Below are positions 16,546 through 24,072 of a stretch of DNA of 41,622 bases, piece by piece. Position 1 is the first letter of the stretch. Each line of letters begins with the position of its first letter. The DNA is from Bryobacteraceae bacterium (GTDB taxonomy: Bacteria; Acidobacteriota; Terriglobia; Bryobacterales; Bryobacteraceae). The stretch covers positions 1 to 41,622 of the forward strand of contig JASIAM010000279.1 of assembly GCA_030041985.1 (NCBI GenBank), given 5' to 3'. Below the pieces are notes generated by a model. It did not search any database and was not told the origin of the DNA. It saw only the letters and a program-made list of their open reading frames with translations. Position numbers and translations under genes: made by a program.

Positions 16546-17220
16546 ATGACCTATCTGGTTTGCCGGGAGCCGATGCTTTTTGAGCCGGGGGACCGCCTCA
16601 CGCGGGAAGAGTTTCTGTCGCGATGGGAGCGCATGCCACACGTGAAGCTTGCGGAACTCATCAATGGAGTGGTTTATTTGCCATCACCTGTATCGCTTGG
16701 ACACGGCGAAAAGGTCCACTTACTCGACGTTTGGGCGGGTATATACGCTGTGCGCTCCGGTGTTGCCGAGGTGCTACCGAACGTCACCTGGCTTTTGGAG
16801 GAAAGCGTTCCGCAGCCCGATGTGGCTGTGCGCATTAAGCCGGAGTATGGAGGCCGAAGCAGGATCAGCGATAAATATCCCGAAGGGCCGCCGGAGTTTG
16901 TGGCGGAAGTGAGCCGGTCGAGCCGCTCGTATGACCTGGGGCCGAAGCTGGAATTATATGAGCGAGCGGGAGTGGGAGAGTATGTGACGGCGCTGCTCGA
17001 AGAGGAGCGGGTGGAGTGGCGGGTGCTTCGCAACGGCCGCTATCAACTGATGGCAGCGGATGCTAGCGGCGTTTTCCGGCCGGAGGGCCTGCCGGGGCTA
17101 TGGCTGGAGGAACCGGCGTTTTGGGCCAATGATCTGGCCGCCATGCTAGCGCGCCTCGAGGAGGGGATGGCATCGGTTGCGTTTCGCGAGTTCGTTCGAA
17201 GCCTCAAAGAGCGCGGTTAG
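16546..17220 (+). CDS. Uma2-family (DUF820) PD-(D/E)XK-type protein
   Basis: 224 residues of the Uma2/DUF820 family, which has a restriction-endonuclease-like fold. The expected pattern is present: Glu37 (LAELINGVVY), Asp92 (PQPDVAV), Glu121 (EFVAEVS) and Lys134 (LGPKLELYERAGVGEY). AGGAAG stands 6 nt upstream of the ATG, and TACACT further upstream may be the -10. Members occur in many copies in cyanobacteria, Chloroflexi and Acidobacteria; a nuclease function is predicted from the fold but generally unproven. It stands alone, ending 3 bp from the convergent molybdenum enzyme gene. Confidence 0.88.
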   Translation: MTYLVCREPMLFEPGDRLTREEFLSRWERMPHVKLAELINGVVYLPSPVSLGHGEKVHLLDVWAGIYAVRSGVAEVLPNVTWLLEESVPQPDVAVRIKPEYGGRSRISDKYPEGPPEFVAEVSRSSRSYDLGPKLELYERAGVGEYVTALLEEERVEWRVLRNGRYQLMAADASGVFRPEGLPGLWLEEPAFWANDLAAMLARLEEGMASVAFREFVRSLKERG

Positions 17221-17223
17221 TCT

Positions 17224-19521
17224 TCACGACCGTAGGTTGAGCGCGGCCTTTACACGCTCTGGCGTGAAGGGCACCTGGCGCAAGCGCGCGCCGGTGGCAT
17301 CGAAAACAGCGTTGCCGATGGCTGCCGCGACCACGGTAATAGAAAGCTCTCCAGCGCCAGTGGCTGCTTCATCCGGACGGTTGAGCAGTACGGTTTCGAT
17401 CTTCGGCACGTCGAAGCCCAGGGGTAAAGTGCGGTAGGTGCGCCAGTCGAAGGAAGTGACTTTCTGATCGTCCCAGGTCACTTCTTCGAGGAGCGCCCGG
17501 CTCATGCCCTGCAGGGCTCCGCCTTCGATCTGGTTGCGCAGGCCATCGGGGTTGGAGATGGGACCGCAATCGGCCGCGCAGACGAGGCGCTTGACAGCAA
17601 TCTGGCCGCTATCCGGGTGGACTTCGACTTCGGCGACGACGGCGGAATAGCCATTTTCGCCTTCGTAGGCAACGCAAGCGATGCCACGGCCCACGGCGGT
17701 TCCGGTTTGGCTTGAGCCGGATTGGGGTGAGGGGCGCCGGTCCCAATTGGCCGCTTTGGCCGCGGCTTCGACGACCGCGCGCAGCCGTTCATGAGAGAGG
17801 TGGCGCAGGCGGAATTCCACCGGGTCGGCCTTGGCGTGCGCAGCCAGTTCGTCCATGAAGGATTCATGCGCGAAGGTATTTTGCAGACGCGCGGGAGAGC
17901 GCAGAGGCCCTGTCCAGAAAGGCGACTGTACGGTGTGAACGAGCACGCGCTCGCTTCTGACGGTGCCTGTGCCACCGGCTTTGCCGCCTACCGATCCGGC
18001 CAGATAAGAAGGGATGGCGTTGCTGTTGTTGTTGTAGGCGCGCGGTGCAACCGCGGGGCGTGGGGTGAAAGCATCCGGCTCGAAGCCCGCGAGAAGGCCC
18101 GTGATGACATTGCCGGGCATGGCTGCGCCGGGCCGATTGCCGTAAGAGGCGGACCAGGCCTGGTGGTCCCACGCGATGATGTTTCCCTGAGTATCGAGGC
18201 CGGCTCGCAAGTCGATTACAAAGGCATTGCCGTAGTTTTCCCACGCCATCTCATCTTTGCGGGTAAGCTGCACGCGCACCGGCTTGCCCACGGCTTGGGA
18301 AAGCAGCGCGGCATCGTAGGTGACCGTATCAGCGCCATTCAAGCCGTAGCAACCGGAACCGCGGCGGAAGATCACGCGGACGTTTTCGGGCTTGAGACCG
18401 AGCAACAGGGCCGAGGTGGTTTTCTGATACCAGACGCCTTGCGTGGCCGACCACAGAGTGGCGCGATCGCTCGCAACATCAGCCACTGCGCACGAACTGC
18501 CCATGGAGCCGTGCATCTGATAGGGGTAATGATAAGTGGCCCGGAGGACGGTAGCGGCTTGCGCGAGTTTTGAATCGATATCCTGCGAATCGACCATGAG
18601 AGTGTCGCGCGCAGGTTGTTTCCGCAGCCACTCGTAAAAATCAGCGTGGCCCGGTAGACCTGTGCCGGGGGTCCAGGCGACCTTAAGCTTGCTTGCAGCC
18701 TGGAGGGCTTGCCACGGTTTTTCGGCCACCACGCCGACGAAATTTTTGCGGACCACCACCTTCACCACGCCGGGGAGGCCGCGAATCGAGCTTTCGTCTA
18801 CGCTGATGACGGTGGAACCGACGGCCGGCGGGCGGACGACGCGTCCATGCAGCATACGGGGCAGGCGCACGTTGTGCACGAATTCGAATTGGCCGGTGAC
18901 GATCGCGGGGAGATCGCGCTGCGGAACGGGCTTGCCCAGAATGGTCCACTCGGCGGGCGGCTTGCGGCGGGCTTGCGGATCGAGAGCGAGATTGAATTTA
19001 TGGCCGCCGATCAACTCGCCGTAAGTGACCTGCTTGGGCGCACCGCTTTGCGCGCGAATCACGCCGTCTTTGGCGGTAAGTTGCTCGATGGGGATCCCGA
19101 GCCGCTCCGAAGCGAGGCGCAGCAATGTCTGCCGGGCGGTGGCGCCGGCTTGGGCGAGGTTATTGTGGTTGAAATTGGCGGGGTGGGACTGGCTTCCGGA
19201 AGTGTAGGATTGATCGGGCGTAAGTGCGGTATCGCAGTAGATGAGTTTCACGCGCTCGATGGGCACGCAAAGCTCTTCGGCAACAAGTTGGGTTTGCGCG
19301 GTGGAGATGCCTTGACCGAGTTCTTCTTTACCGGTGTAAGCGGTCACGGAACCATCGGCGGCGATGGCAATCCAGGAATCAAGCTGACGGGTGGACGGAG
19401 AGCCGGCTATGGGCGCGATGCCGAACTGCGCTTCGGCGGCGCCGTCCAGGGCCACGGTGACAATAAGGGCGCCTGATGTTTTCAGGAAATTGCGGCGGGA
19501 GAAACCGGCTCGTGGGGTCAT
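17224..19521 (-). CDS. Molybdopterin-binding subunit, xanthine dehydrogenase family (IorB-like)
   Basis: 765 residues from ATG 19521, which overlaps the upstream stop as ATGA (19518-19521) and has AGGAG 8 nt before it. The N-terminus is a Tat signal (SRRNFLKTSGALIV), so the folded cofactor-loaded enzyme is exported. The molybdopterin domains follow: GKEELGQGIST, FRRGSGCYGLNGADTVTYDAALLSQ, the SYGNRPGAAMPGN segment, and the catalytic-Glu region GAGELSITVVAAAIGNAV near the C-terminus. It hydroxylates an aldehyde or N-heterocycle using water. The overall layout is that of isoquinoline-1-oxidoreductase-type enzymes. No FAD subunit, cytochrome c partner or XdhC-like maturation gene is adjacent; the electron acceptor is therefore unknown. 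Confidence 0.92.
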   Translation of the reverse strand: MTPRAGFSRRNFLKTSGALIVTVALDGAAEAQFGIAPIAGSPSTRQLDSWIAIAADGSVTAYTGKEELGQGISTAQTQLVAEELCVPIERVKLIYCDTALTPDQSYTSGSQSHPANFNHNNLAQAGATARQTLLRLASERLGIPIEQLTAKDGVIRAQSGAPKQVTYGELIGGHKFNLALDPQARRKPPAEWTILGKPVPQRDLPAIVTGQFEFVHNVRLPRMLHGRVVRPPAVGSTVISVDESSIRGLPGVVKVVVRKNFVGVVAEKPWQALQAASKLKVAWTPGTGLPGHADFYEWLRKQPARDTLMVDSQDIDSKLAQAATVLRATYHYPYQMHGSMGSSCAVADVASDRATLWSATQGVWYQKTTSALLLGLKPENVRVIFRRGSGCYGLNGADTVTYDAALLSQAVGKPVRVQLTRKDEMAWENYGNAFVIDLRAGLDTQGNIIAWDHQAWSASYGNRPGAAMPGNVITGLLAGFEPDAFTPRPAVAPRAYNNNSNAIPSYLAGSVGGKAGGTGTVRSERVLVHTVQSPFWTGPLRSPARLQNTFAHESFMDELAAHAKADPVEFRLRHLSHERLRAVVEAAAKAANWDRRPSPQSGSSQTGTAVGRGIACVAYEGENGYSAVVAEVEVHPDSGQIAVKRLVCAADCGPISNPDGLRNQIEGGALQGMSRALLEEVTWDDQKVTSFDWRTYRTLPLGFDVPKIETVLLNRPDEAATGAGELSITVVAAAIGNAVFDATGARLRQVPFTPERVKAALNLRS

Positions 19522-19985
19522 CGCGGCAACTCCTGTTGATAGCGTTCGATGGCGCGCAACATGCGGACGTGGGTGAAGCAGCGGCAGAGCACATTGGACA
19601 GGGCCTGGCGGATCTCCTCGGGGGAGGCCTTGGGATTTCTGTCGAGGAATGCCTTGGCGGTGAGGATCACGGCATTCAGGCAGAAACCGCACTGAGCCGC
19701 CTGCTCCTCGATGAATGCACGCTGGATGGGGTGGGGCTTGTCAACTGTGCCGAGGCCCTCGAGTGTGGTGATATCCGCTCCGGCCACGGATTCGACCGGC
19801 GTGATACACGACCGGATGGCCTGCCCCTTGACGATCACGGTGCAGGCGCCACACTGGCCAAGGCCACAACCGAATTTCGGCCCTTCGAGCGCCAGATCGT
19901 CGCTGAGCACATAGAGCAGAGGCGTTGCCGGGTCCACATCCAGGACGTGCGGGGAACCGTTCACCTTCAAGGTGATTGCACTCAT
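19518..19985 (-). CDS. 2Fe-2S subunit of the molybdenum hydroxylase (IorA-like)
   Basis: 155 residues with the two [2Fe-2S] domains of this family: the plant-type set in GCGLGQCGACTVIVKGQ plus a later Cys of IRSCITPVE, and the helical set CGFC ... CRC (QCGFCLNAV, NVLCRCFTH). It passes electrons from the molybdenum subunit outward. It has no signal peptide of its own, so export would depend on riding with the Tat-tagged large subunit. It is the first gene of the two-gene operon, its stop overlapping the next start by 4 nt. Confidence 0.94.
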   Translation of the reverse strand: MSAITLKVNGSPHVLDVDPATPLLYVLSDDLALEGPKFGCGLGQCGACTVIVKGQAIRSCITPVESVAGADITTLEGLGTVDKPHPIQRAFIEEQAAQCGFCLNAVILTAKAFLDRNPKASPEEIRQALSNVLCRCFTHVRMLRAIERYQQELPR

Positions 19986-20036
19986 AGCCGACTCCTGGTG
20001 ACTATTGTGCCTCAGAGGTGGCTGGGATAATGAGGT

Positions 20037-20831
20037 GTGGGTTTGCGCGGACTGTTGTTTGATCTGGACGGAGTCATTTATAACGATGAAGTGTTGATCG
20101 CGGGAGCGGTGGAGACCGTGGAGTGGGCGGTGGCGCGCGGTGTCCCGTTCCTTTTCATCACCAATACGAGTTCCAAGAACCGCGAAGCTCTGGTGGAAAA
20201 GCTACATCGGTTCGGCATCCGGACAGATCCTTCGCATATCCTTACGCCATGCGTAGCGGCAGCGAATTGGCTGCGGTCTGATGGCGGCGGCCCCGTGGCT
20301 CTGTTTGTGCGCGAACCGGCGCAGCGGGAATTCGAAGGCCTTGCGCTGGTTGCGCTTGAGGCGGAAACGGGGGCGCGCTATGTGGTGGTGGGCGATTTGG
20401 GGGAGGCGTGGGATTACAAAAATTTGAACCGCGCGTTTCGCCTGCTCCATCAACAACCCGAATCGCAACTGATCGCGCTGGGAATGACACGGTACTGGCA
20501 GACGGCGGAAGGTTTATGCCTGGACGTGGCTCCCTTTGTGGCCGCCCTGGAACATGCCAGCGGGCGCAAGGCGCTGGTGTTTGGCAAACCGGCGGAAGCC
20601 TTTTTTCAAGCGGCTGCGGGTCAATTGGGCTTGCCGGTTGGGCAAGTGGCGATGATCGGCGACGACATCCACGCGGATGTTGGCGGGGCCCAGGCTGCCG
20701 GAATGAAGGGCGTGCTGGTGAAGACGGGGAAATTCCGCCCGGGCGATCTGGGACGCGTTGTGAAGCCGGATGTGGTTCTGGAGTCTGTAGCCGGGGCCCC
20801 GGACTGGTGGGAAATGGAGCAAACGCAATAG
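20037..20831 (+). CDS. HAD-IIA family phosphatase (LHPP-like)
   Basis: 264 residues of haloacid dehalogenase subfamily IIA: the nucleophile motif LLFDLDGVIYN (Asp9, Asp11), FLFITNTSSKNRE (motif II Thr), FGKPAEAFFQAA (Lys), and GDDIHADVGGAQAAGMKGVLVKTGKF (motif IV). It is similar to LHPP/TIGR01458-type proteins, which hydrolyse phosphohistidine/phospholysine or pyrophosphate; NagD/AraL-type phosphatases are the alternative. It starts with GTG, with GATAAT (20026-20031) 5 nt upstream and no Shine-Dalgarno, a leaderless layout. Cytoplasmic. Confidence 0.9.
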   Translation: MGLRGLLFDLDGVIYNDEVLIAGAVETVEWAVARGVPFLFITNTSSKNREALVEKLHRFGIRTDPSHILTPCVAAANWLRSDGGGPVALFVREPAQREFEGLALVALEAETGARYVVVGDLGEAWDYKNLNRAFRLLHQQPESQLIALGMTRYWQTAEGLCLDVAPFVAALEHASGRKALVFGKPAEAFFQAAAGQLGLPVGQVAMIGDDIHADVGGAQAAGMKGVLVKTGKFRPGDLGRVVKPDVVLESVAGAPDWWEMEQTQ

Positions 20832-20898
20832 CATGGAAGCGATGCGATAAGCAATAGCTATCTGTCTCTTCCATTACGCTTCCTACGGAGATACCCGA

Positions 20899-20927
20899 TT
20901 GTCGGAAATCGTGCGTCATGGTATATT
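20899..20927 (+). promoter_or_regulatory. Candidate promoter for the RRM gene
   Basis: TTGTCG (20899-20904) and TATATT (20922-20927) are spaced by 17 bp. Transcription from here would give a leader of about 90 nt before the GTG at 21027. Such long leaders are common before cold-inducible RRM genes, but no specific structure was identified. Upstream, 20832-20898 holds nothing recognisable. Confidence 0.5.
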
Positions 20928-21026
20928 CAGAGCGCGTTTGAATAGCTTCTCCGGTCGAGTGTGTGTGAGCGTGATCCCGCTTGTTTGCCTCTCCGATGAG
21001 CGCGCTTTCAATCGTCAGGAGGATTT

Positions 21027-21359
21027 GTGAAGAACATTTTTGTCGGCAACCTGAACTTCCGCGCTACCGAAGAGTCGTTGCGGGGGTTGTTTGAACGTTA
21101 CGGTGTGGTGAACAGCGCCCGAATTATGACGGACCGGGATACGGGGCGGTCGCGCGGGTTCGGTTTTGTGGAAATGGCGAACGACGGAGAAGCCGACCAG
21201 GCGATTGCTGCTCTCAATGGTTACAACATGGAGGGCAGGGCTTTAAACGTCAACGAAGCCAGACCCAAGCCGGAGCGCAGTTTCGGCGCGGGCGCCGGGC
21301 GCGGCGGCGGCAGGCCCGGAGGCGGGTCACGCGGAGGACGGCGGGAACCGCGGTTTTGA
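21027..21359 (+). CDS. RRM-domain glycine-rich RNA-binding protein
   Basis: 110 residues. One RNA-recognition motif spans about 1-80: RNP2 is KNIFVGNL, RNP1 is RGFGFVEM, and the domain ends RALNVNEARP. The tail is a Gly/Arg-rich stretch (GAGRGGGRPGGG), the same architecture as cyanobacterial Rbp proteins and other bacterial single-RRM proteins. A role in RNA chaperoning, perhaps in cold, is known for some relatives. Start GTG has an excellent AGGAGG 5 nt upstream, which fixes it. Monocistronic. Confidence 0.95.
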   Translation: MKNIFVGNLNFRATEESLRGLFERYGVVNSARIMTDRDTGRSRGFGFVEMANDGEADQAIAALNGYNMEGRALNVNEARPKPERSFGAGAGRGGGRPGGGSRGGRREPRF

Positions 21360-21378
21360 GGGCTGGGAGCGTTGACTT

Positions 21379-21503
21379 CACCGCGGAACCGCAGAGACGC
21401 GGAGAATTAAAGTTAAAAGCTGAGAGCGCGGAGGCGGCACAGGTCGCGGAGGAAATCAGTCGGATTTCTTCGGATTTCTCTGCGTCTTGGCGTCTCCGCG
21501 GTG
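21379..21503. repeat. Inverted-repeat element between RRM and reductase genes
   Basis: Arms 21379-21406 and 21476-21503 are inverted copies matching at 23 of 28 positions, both beginning CACCGCGGA when read inward. The loop (about 70 bp) is rich in GCGGAGG-like words. The 'CACCGCGG...ACGC.GAGAA' type of sequence resembles intergenic repeats seen in several bacterial phyla (recollection, not checked). Folded as RNA it would give a long stem downstream of the RRM gene. Confidence 0.65.
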
Positions 21504-21523
21504 ATTAATGCGACAATCGAAGA

Positions 21524-22312
21524 GTGAGTGCTTCTACTGTTGCGCCCGGCCCGAAATTTATGCGGGCTGTGGTTACCGAGCGCCGTGATTTGACCGGCGA
21601 TTTATGGATCGTGCGGGTTCGTCCCGATGATCCTCTGGCGTTTCGCGCCGGCCAATACGTCTCGATCGGCCTGCCTTCTCAAGATAAGCTTATCGAACGC
21701 CCCTATTCGATTGTCTCTTCGCCGGATGAACCCGAACTGGAGTTCTTTTTCGAGCTGGTGCCACACGGCGAACTGACGCCCCGGCTGTATGAAGTTGCAG
21801 CCGGAGGGGAGGTTTACCTGCGCCGCTCAGCCAAAGGGCTATTTGTTTATGATCATGCCAGCAGCCACAAGCATCACTTTATGGTGGCCACGGTAACTGG
21901 CGTGGCTCCGTACGCGAGCATCGTGCGGCAGTTCGTAGCGAATGCCAGAAAAGGCGCAGCGATTCCCGCGCATATCACGATTCTCGAAGCCGCCAGTCTC
22001 TCCGCCGAACTAGGCTACGATGCCGAGTTTGCAGGGTATGCACAGGAGTTCGAGTGGTTCGATTACATAGCCACTGTGAGCCGTCCGTGGGTTGATACCG
22101 CGTGGGCGGGAGAACGCGGGCGCGCCGAAGACGTACTCCGCAAACATCTGGATGCAGCGGGGTGCGATCCGGCCGATACCACCGCTTATCTTTGTGGACA
22201 CCCGCAAATGGTCGCCAACGGCCAAGGCATTCTGGAGCGCGCCGGGCTCCCGGGCAAGTCCATCAAGTCCGAATTGTTTTGGGTTAGCACACAGAAGGCC
22301 GCGGAGGCTTAG
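21524..22312 (+). CDS. Ferredoxin-NADP reductase-type flavoprotein
   Basis: 262 residues. An FAD-binding beta-barrel comes first (FRAGQYVSIGL, then the FAD motif RPYSIVSSPDEPELEFFFELV), followed by a Rossmann NAD(P) domain (ATVTGVAPYASIVRQF, TAYLCGHPQMVANGQGILERAG). This is the ferredoxin/flavodoxin-NADP reductase layout, so it may exchange electrons between NADPH and the ferredoxin used by KorAB (inference). GTG start at 21524; GACAAT at 21512-21517 lies 6 nt before it with no Shine-Dalgarno. Gene order places it alone, converging with the anti-sigma-like gene across a hairpin repeat. Confidence 0.9.
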   Translation: MSASTVAPGPKFMRAVVTERRDLTGDLWIVRVRPDDPLAFRAGQYVSIGLPSQDKLIERPYSIVSSPDEPELEFFFELVPHGELTPRLYEVAAGGEVYLRRSAKGLFVYDHASSHKHHFMVATVTGVAPYASIVRQFVANARKGAAIPAHITILEAASLSAELGYDAEFAGYAQEFEWFDYIATVSRPWVDTAWAGERGRAEDVLRKHLDAAGCDPADTTAYLCGHPQMVANGQGILERAGLPGKSIKSELFWVSTQKAAEA

Positions 22313-22319
22313 AACGAAA

Positions 22320-22363
22320 CGCCGGGCAGAAGCCCGGCGGCGGGCCAGAAGGCCCGGCCCCAC
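22320..22363. repeat. Dispersed double-hairpin repeat, copy 2
   Basis: Hairpins CGCCGGGC-AGAA-GCCCGGCG (22320-22339) and CGGGCC-AGAA-GGCCCG (22341-22356), then GCCCCAC. It fills nearly the whole gap between two convergent genes, so it may also act in transcript termination. Compared with copy 1, one pair in the second stem is exchanged (G-C to C-G) with pairing kept. Confidence 0.8.
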
Positions 22364-22367
22364 ACTA

Positions 22368-22943
22368 TCAACTGCTTCGGTCCAGGTGGCAGAGGGCGCA
22401 CGCAACGTGCTGCATGGGCGCCGCAATGGCATACGTTTGCCCTCCCGCGACCCAGGCGACTACGGTGGATCCCCTGTCGGACAGATGGCGCATGGAAGGG
22501 TGTTCCGGGCCACCCGATTCGCCGCGCGCCACCAGGAGCTTGCCCCATTGATTTCCGGAGCGATAGGGGACACATACGACGAAACGCGATCCCCGCAGCA
22601 AGGCGGCGCCGATGAACTGAACGGATCGCCCGTTTACCAGCGGAATGTCGATGCCCGCGTGTGCTTCCACCCAGGCTCGGATTTGTTGCGGGTCGCTTGA
22701 GTGGAAATCGAGCTTGCCTGGATAACCGGTGCGATCCGGCGCAACTCTGAGGCAGCAAAGCACGGCGACGGCCGCTGCGGCGCACGCCCATAAGATGCGG
22801 CGACGCCCGGTGTTCGCAGGCGGAAGCGCCTGCCCCGCTTCGATTCTGGTCCACAGCTCCTCGGGGATCTTACTCCAAAGCTCCTCCGGAGCAGTCACTG
22901 GTTTGAGATGGCGGTACAACTCGGCATCCAAACTATTCCTCAT
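22368..22943 (-). CDS. Putative membrane anti-sigma factor or sigma-linked protein
   Basis: 191 residues. Its start overlaps the end of the ECF sigma gene (ATG at 22943; GTG at 22946 is an alternative), which is the usual position for a cognate anti-sigma factor. The first ~45 residues are cytoplasmic and helical (SLDAELYRHLKPVTAPEELW), one transmembrane helix follows (ILWACAAAAVAVLCCL, about 50-65), and the rest would be periplasmic. It lacks the classic N-terminal zinc anti-sigma motif. The C-terminus carries HVACALCH, a CxxCH sequence that could attach haem c or bind metal. No domain family recognised; the anti-sigma role is inferred from position and topology. Confidence 0.7.
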   Translation of the reverse strand: MRNSLDAELYRHLKPVTAPEELWSKIPEELWTRIEAGQALPPANTGRRRILWACAAAAVAVLCCLRVAPDRTGYPGKLDFHSSDPQQIRAWVEAHAGIDIPLVNGRSVQFIGAALLRGSRFVVCVPYRSGNQWGKLLVARGESGGPEHPSMRHLSDRGSTVVAWVAGGQTYAIAAPMQHVACALCHLDRSS

Positions 22944-23538
22944 CACAGCCCCCTTTTGTTTTCACCAGGTGTGCCAATCGGCGCTCCAGAACCTTATGCG
23001 CGCGATTCAGCCGCGAAGCCACGGTGCCGGCCGCGCATCCCAGGACCTCTGCGATCTGCTCGTAGGAGAGGCCCTGTGTATAGCGCAGGACAATCACGAT
23101 CCTTTGATCCGGCCGCAATTTTGCAATGGCTGAGCGGACCTGATCGCTCAATTCCTGGCGCAGTAGCTTTTGCAAGGCGGTTTCGCCGGGGAAGCGCAGG
23201 CTCTCCAGAAGCTGGTCCACGCAGGGCAGGAGCCGCCGCCGGCTCCGTTTTTGATCCAGGCACCGGTTGACGACCAGGCGGTACAGCCAGGATTCGAAAC
23301 TGGCCTCACCGCGAAAATCCCGTATGGAAGAGAAGAGTTTGACGAAGCTATCCTGCGCGATATCCATGGCGGCCGATGCATCGCCGGTGAAGCGCAGCGC
23401 GATGGAATATGCCTTATCCTTGTGCAGTTCAAACAGCGCGCGAAAAGCCTCGCGCTCTCCGCGTTGGCAAGCTTCGATCAGCTCGCGTTCAGTACTGTCC
23501 TGCACCATGCCTGGGCCAATCCCGGTGTAAAGACGCAT
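22933..23538 (-). CDS. ECF-type RNA polymerase sigma factor
   Basis: 201 residues of the sigma-70 ECF class. Region 2 spans about 25-95 (ELIEACQRGEREAFRALFELHKDKAYSIA, DIAQDSFVKLFSSIRDFRGEASFESWLYRL), and region 4 about 130-190 (AIAKLRPDQRIVIVLRYTQGLSYEQIAEVLGCAAGTVASRLNRAHKVL), the helix-turn-helix reading the -35 box. ATG 23538 has GGAG 4 nt upstream and is preferred; ATG 23508 is possible. Coupled by an 11-nt overlap to the membrane protein gene downstream. Regulon and signal unknown. Confidence 0.93.
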   Translation of the reverse strand: MRLYTGIGPGMVQDSTERELIEACQRGEREAFRALFELHKDKAYSIALRFTGDASAAMDIAQDSFVKLFSSIRDFRGEASFESWLYRLVVNRCLDQKRSRRRLLPCVDQLLESLRFPGETALQKLLRQELSDQVRSAIAKLRPDQRIVIVLRYTQGLSYEQIAEVLGCAAGTVASRLNRAHKVLERRLAHLVKTKGGCDEE

Positions 23539-23589
23539 GAAGCTCCGCAATCCTTCCCGTTTTTTTCGCGGTGCGGCAGGCGCGCCCGC

Positions 23590-24072
23590 TTAGCTGCGAA
23601 TCACGGTCACGATGGCTTGGGCATCGGCGGCGCGTTGCTCGCCTACGGGTCCCAGTTTTTCGGCGGTTTTGAATTTTACCGAGATGCGATCGAGTTCCAG
23701 GCCGAGCGCGGCGGCGATGCTCTCACGGATTGGCTGGCGGTAGTCCTTCAATTTAGGCCGCTCAAGAATCACGGTGGCATCGATATTAACCAGGCGATAG
23801 CCGCGGCCGGCGGCGAGGTCCCGCGCATGCCTGAGAAAGACCAGGCTGTCGGCGCCTTTCCAGCGGGGGTCGGAATCGGGGAAATGCATGCCGATATCGC
23901 CCAATGCGGCTGCGCCGAGGATGGCGTCGGTAATGGCATGAGACAGCACGTCGGCATCGGAATGGCCTTCGAGACCCAATTCAGAGGGCACGGTGATGCC
24001 GCCTAAAACCAGGGGCCGTTGCGGCGCCAGGCGGTGAGTGTCCCAGCCCAGGCCAGTGCGGATCTCGCTCAA
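23590..24072 (-). CDS. ispF: 2-C-methyl-D-erythritol 2,4-cyclodiphosphate synthase
   Basis: 160 residues, standard length. The metal-binding Asp and His are in GWDTHRL (Asp10, His12 region) and the third ligand in EGHSDADVLSHA; FPDSDPRWKGADSL and the C-terminal TAEKLGPVGEQRAADAQAIVTV match the trimer active site. It cyclises CDP-methylerythritol phosphate in the MEP isoprenoid pathway. It overlaps ispD by 4 nt (ATGA), and is the last gene of a yacL-ispD-ispF operon. Confidence 0.97.
   Translation of the reverse strand: MSEIRTGLGWDTHRLAPQRPLVLGGITVPSELGLEGHSDADVLSHAITDAILGAAALGDIGMHFPDSDPRWKGADSLVFLRHARDLAAGRGYRLVNIDATVILERPKLKDYRQPIRESIAAALGLELDRISVKFKTAEKLGPVGEQRAADAQAIVTVIRS

Noticed and set aside
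17791-18573. 260-codon plus-strand frame inside the molybdenum hydroxylase gene
   Set aside because: Shadow of the conserved minus-strand gene; sequence is repetitive Gly/Val/Arg text without domain signals. The same holds for the frame at 18709-19476.
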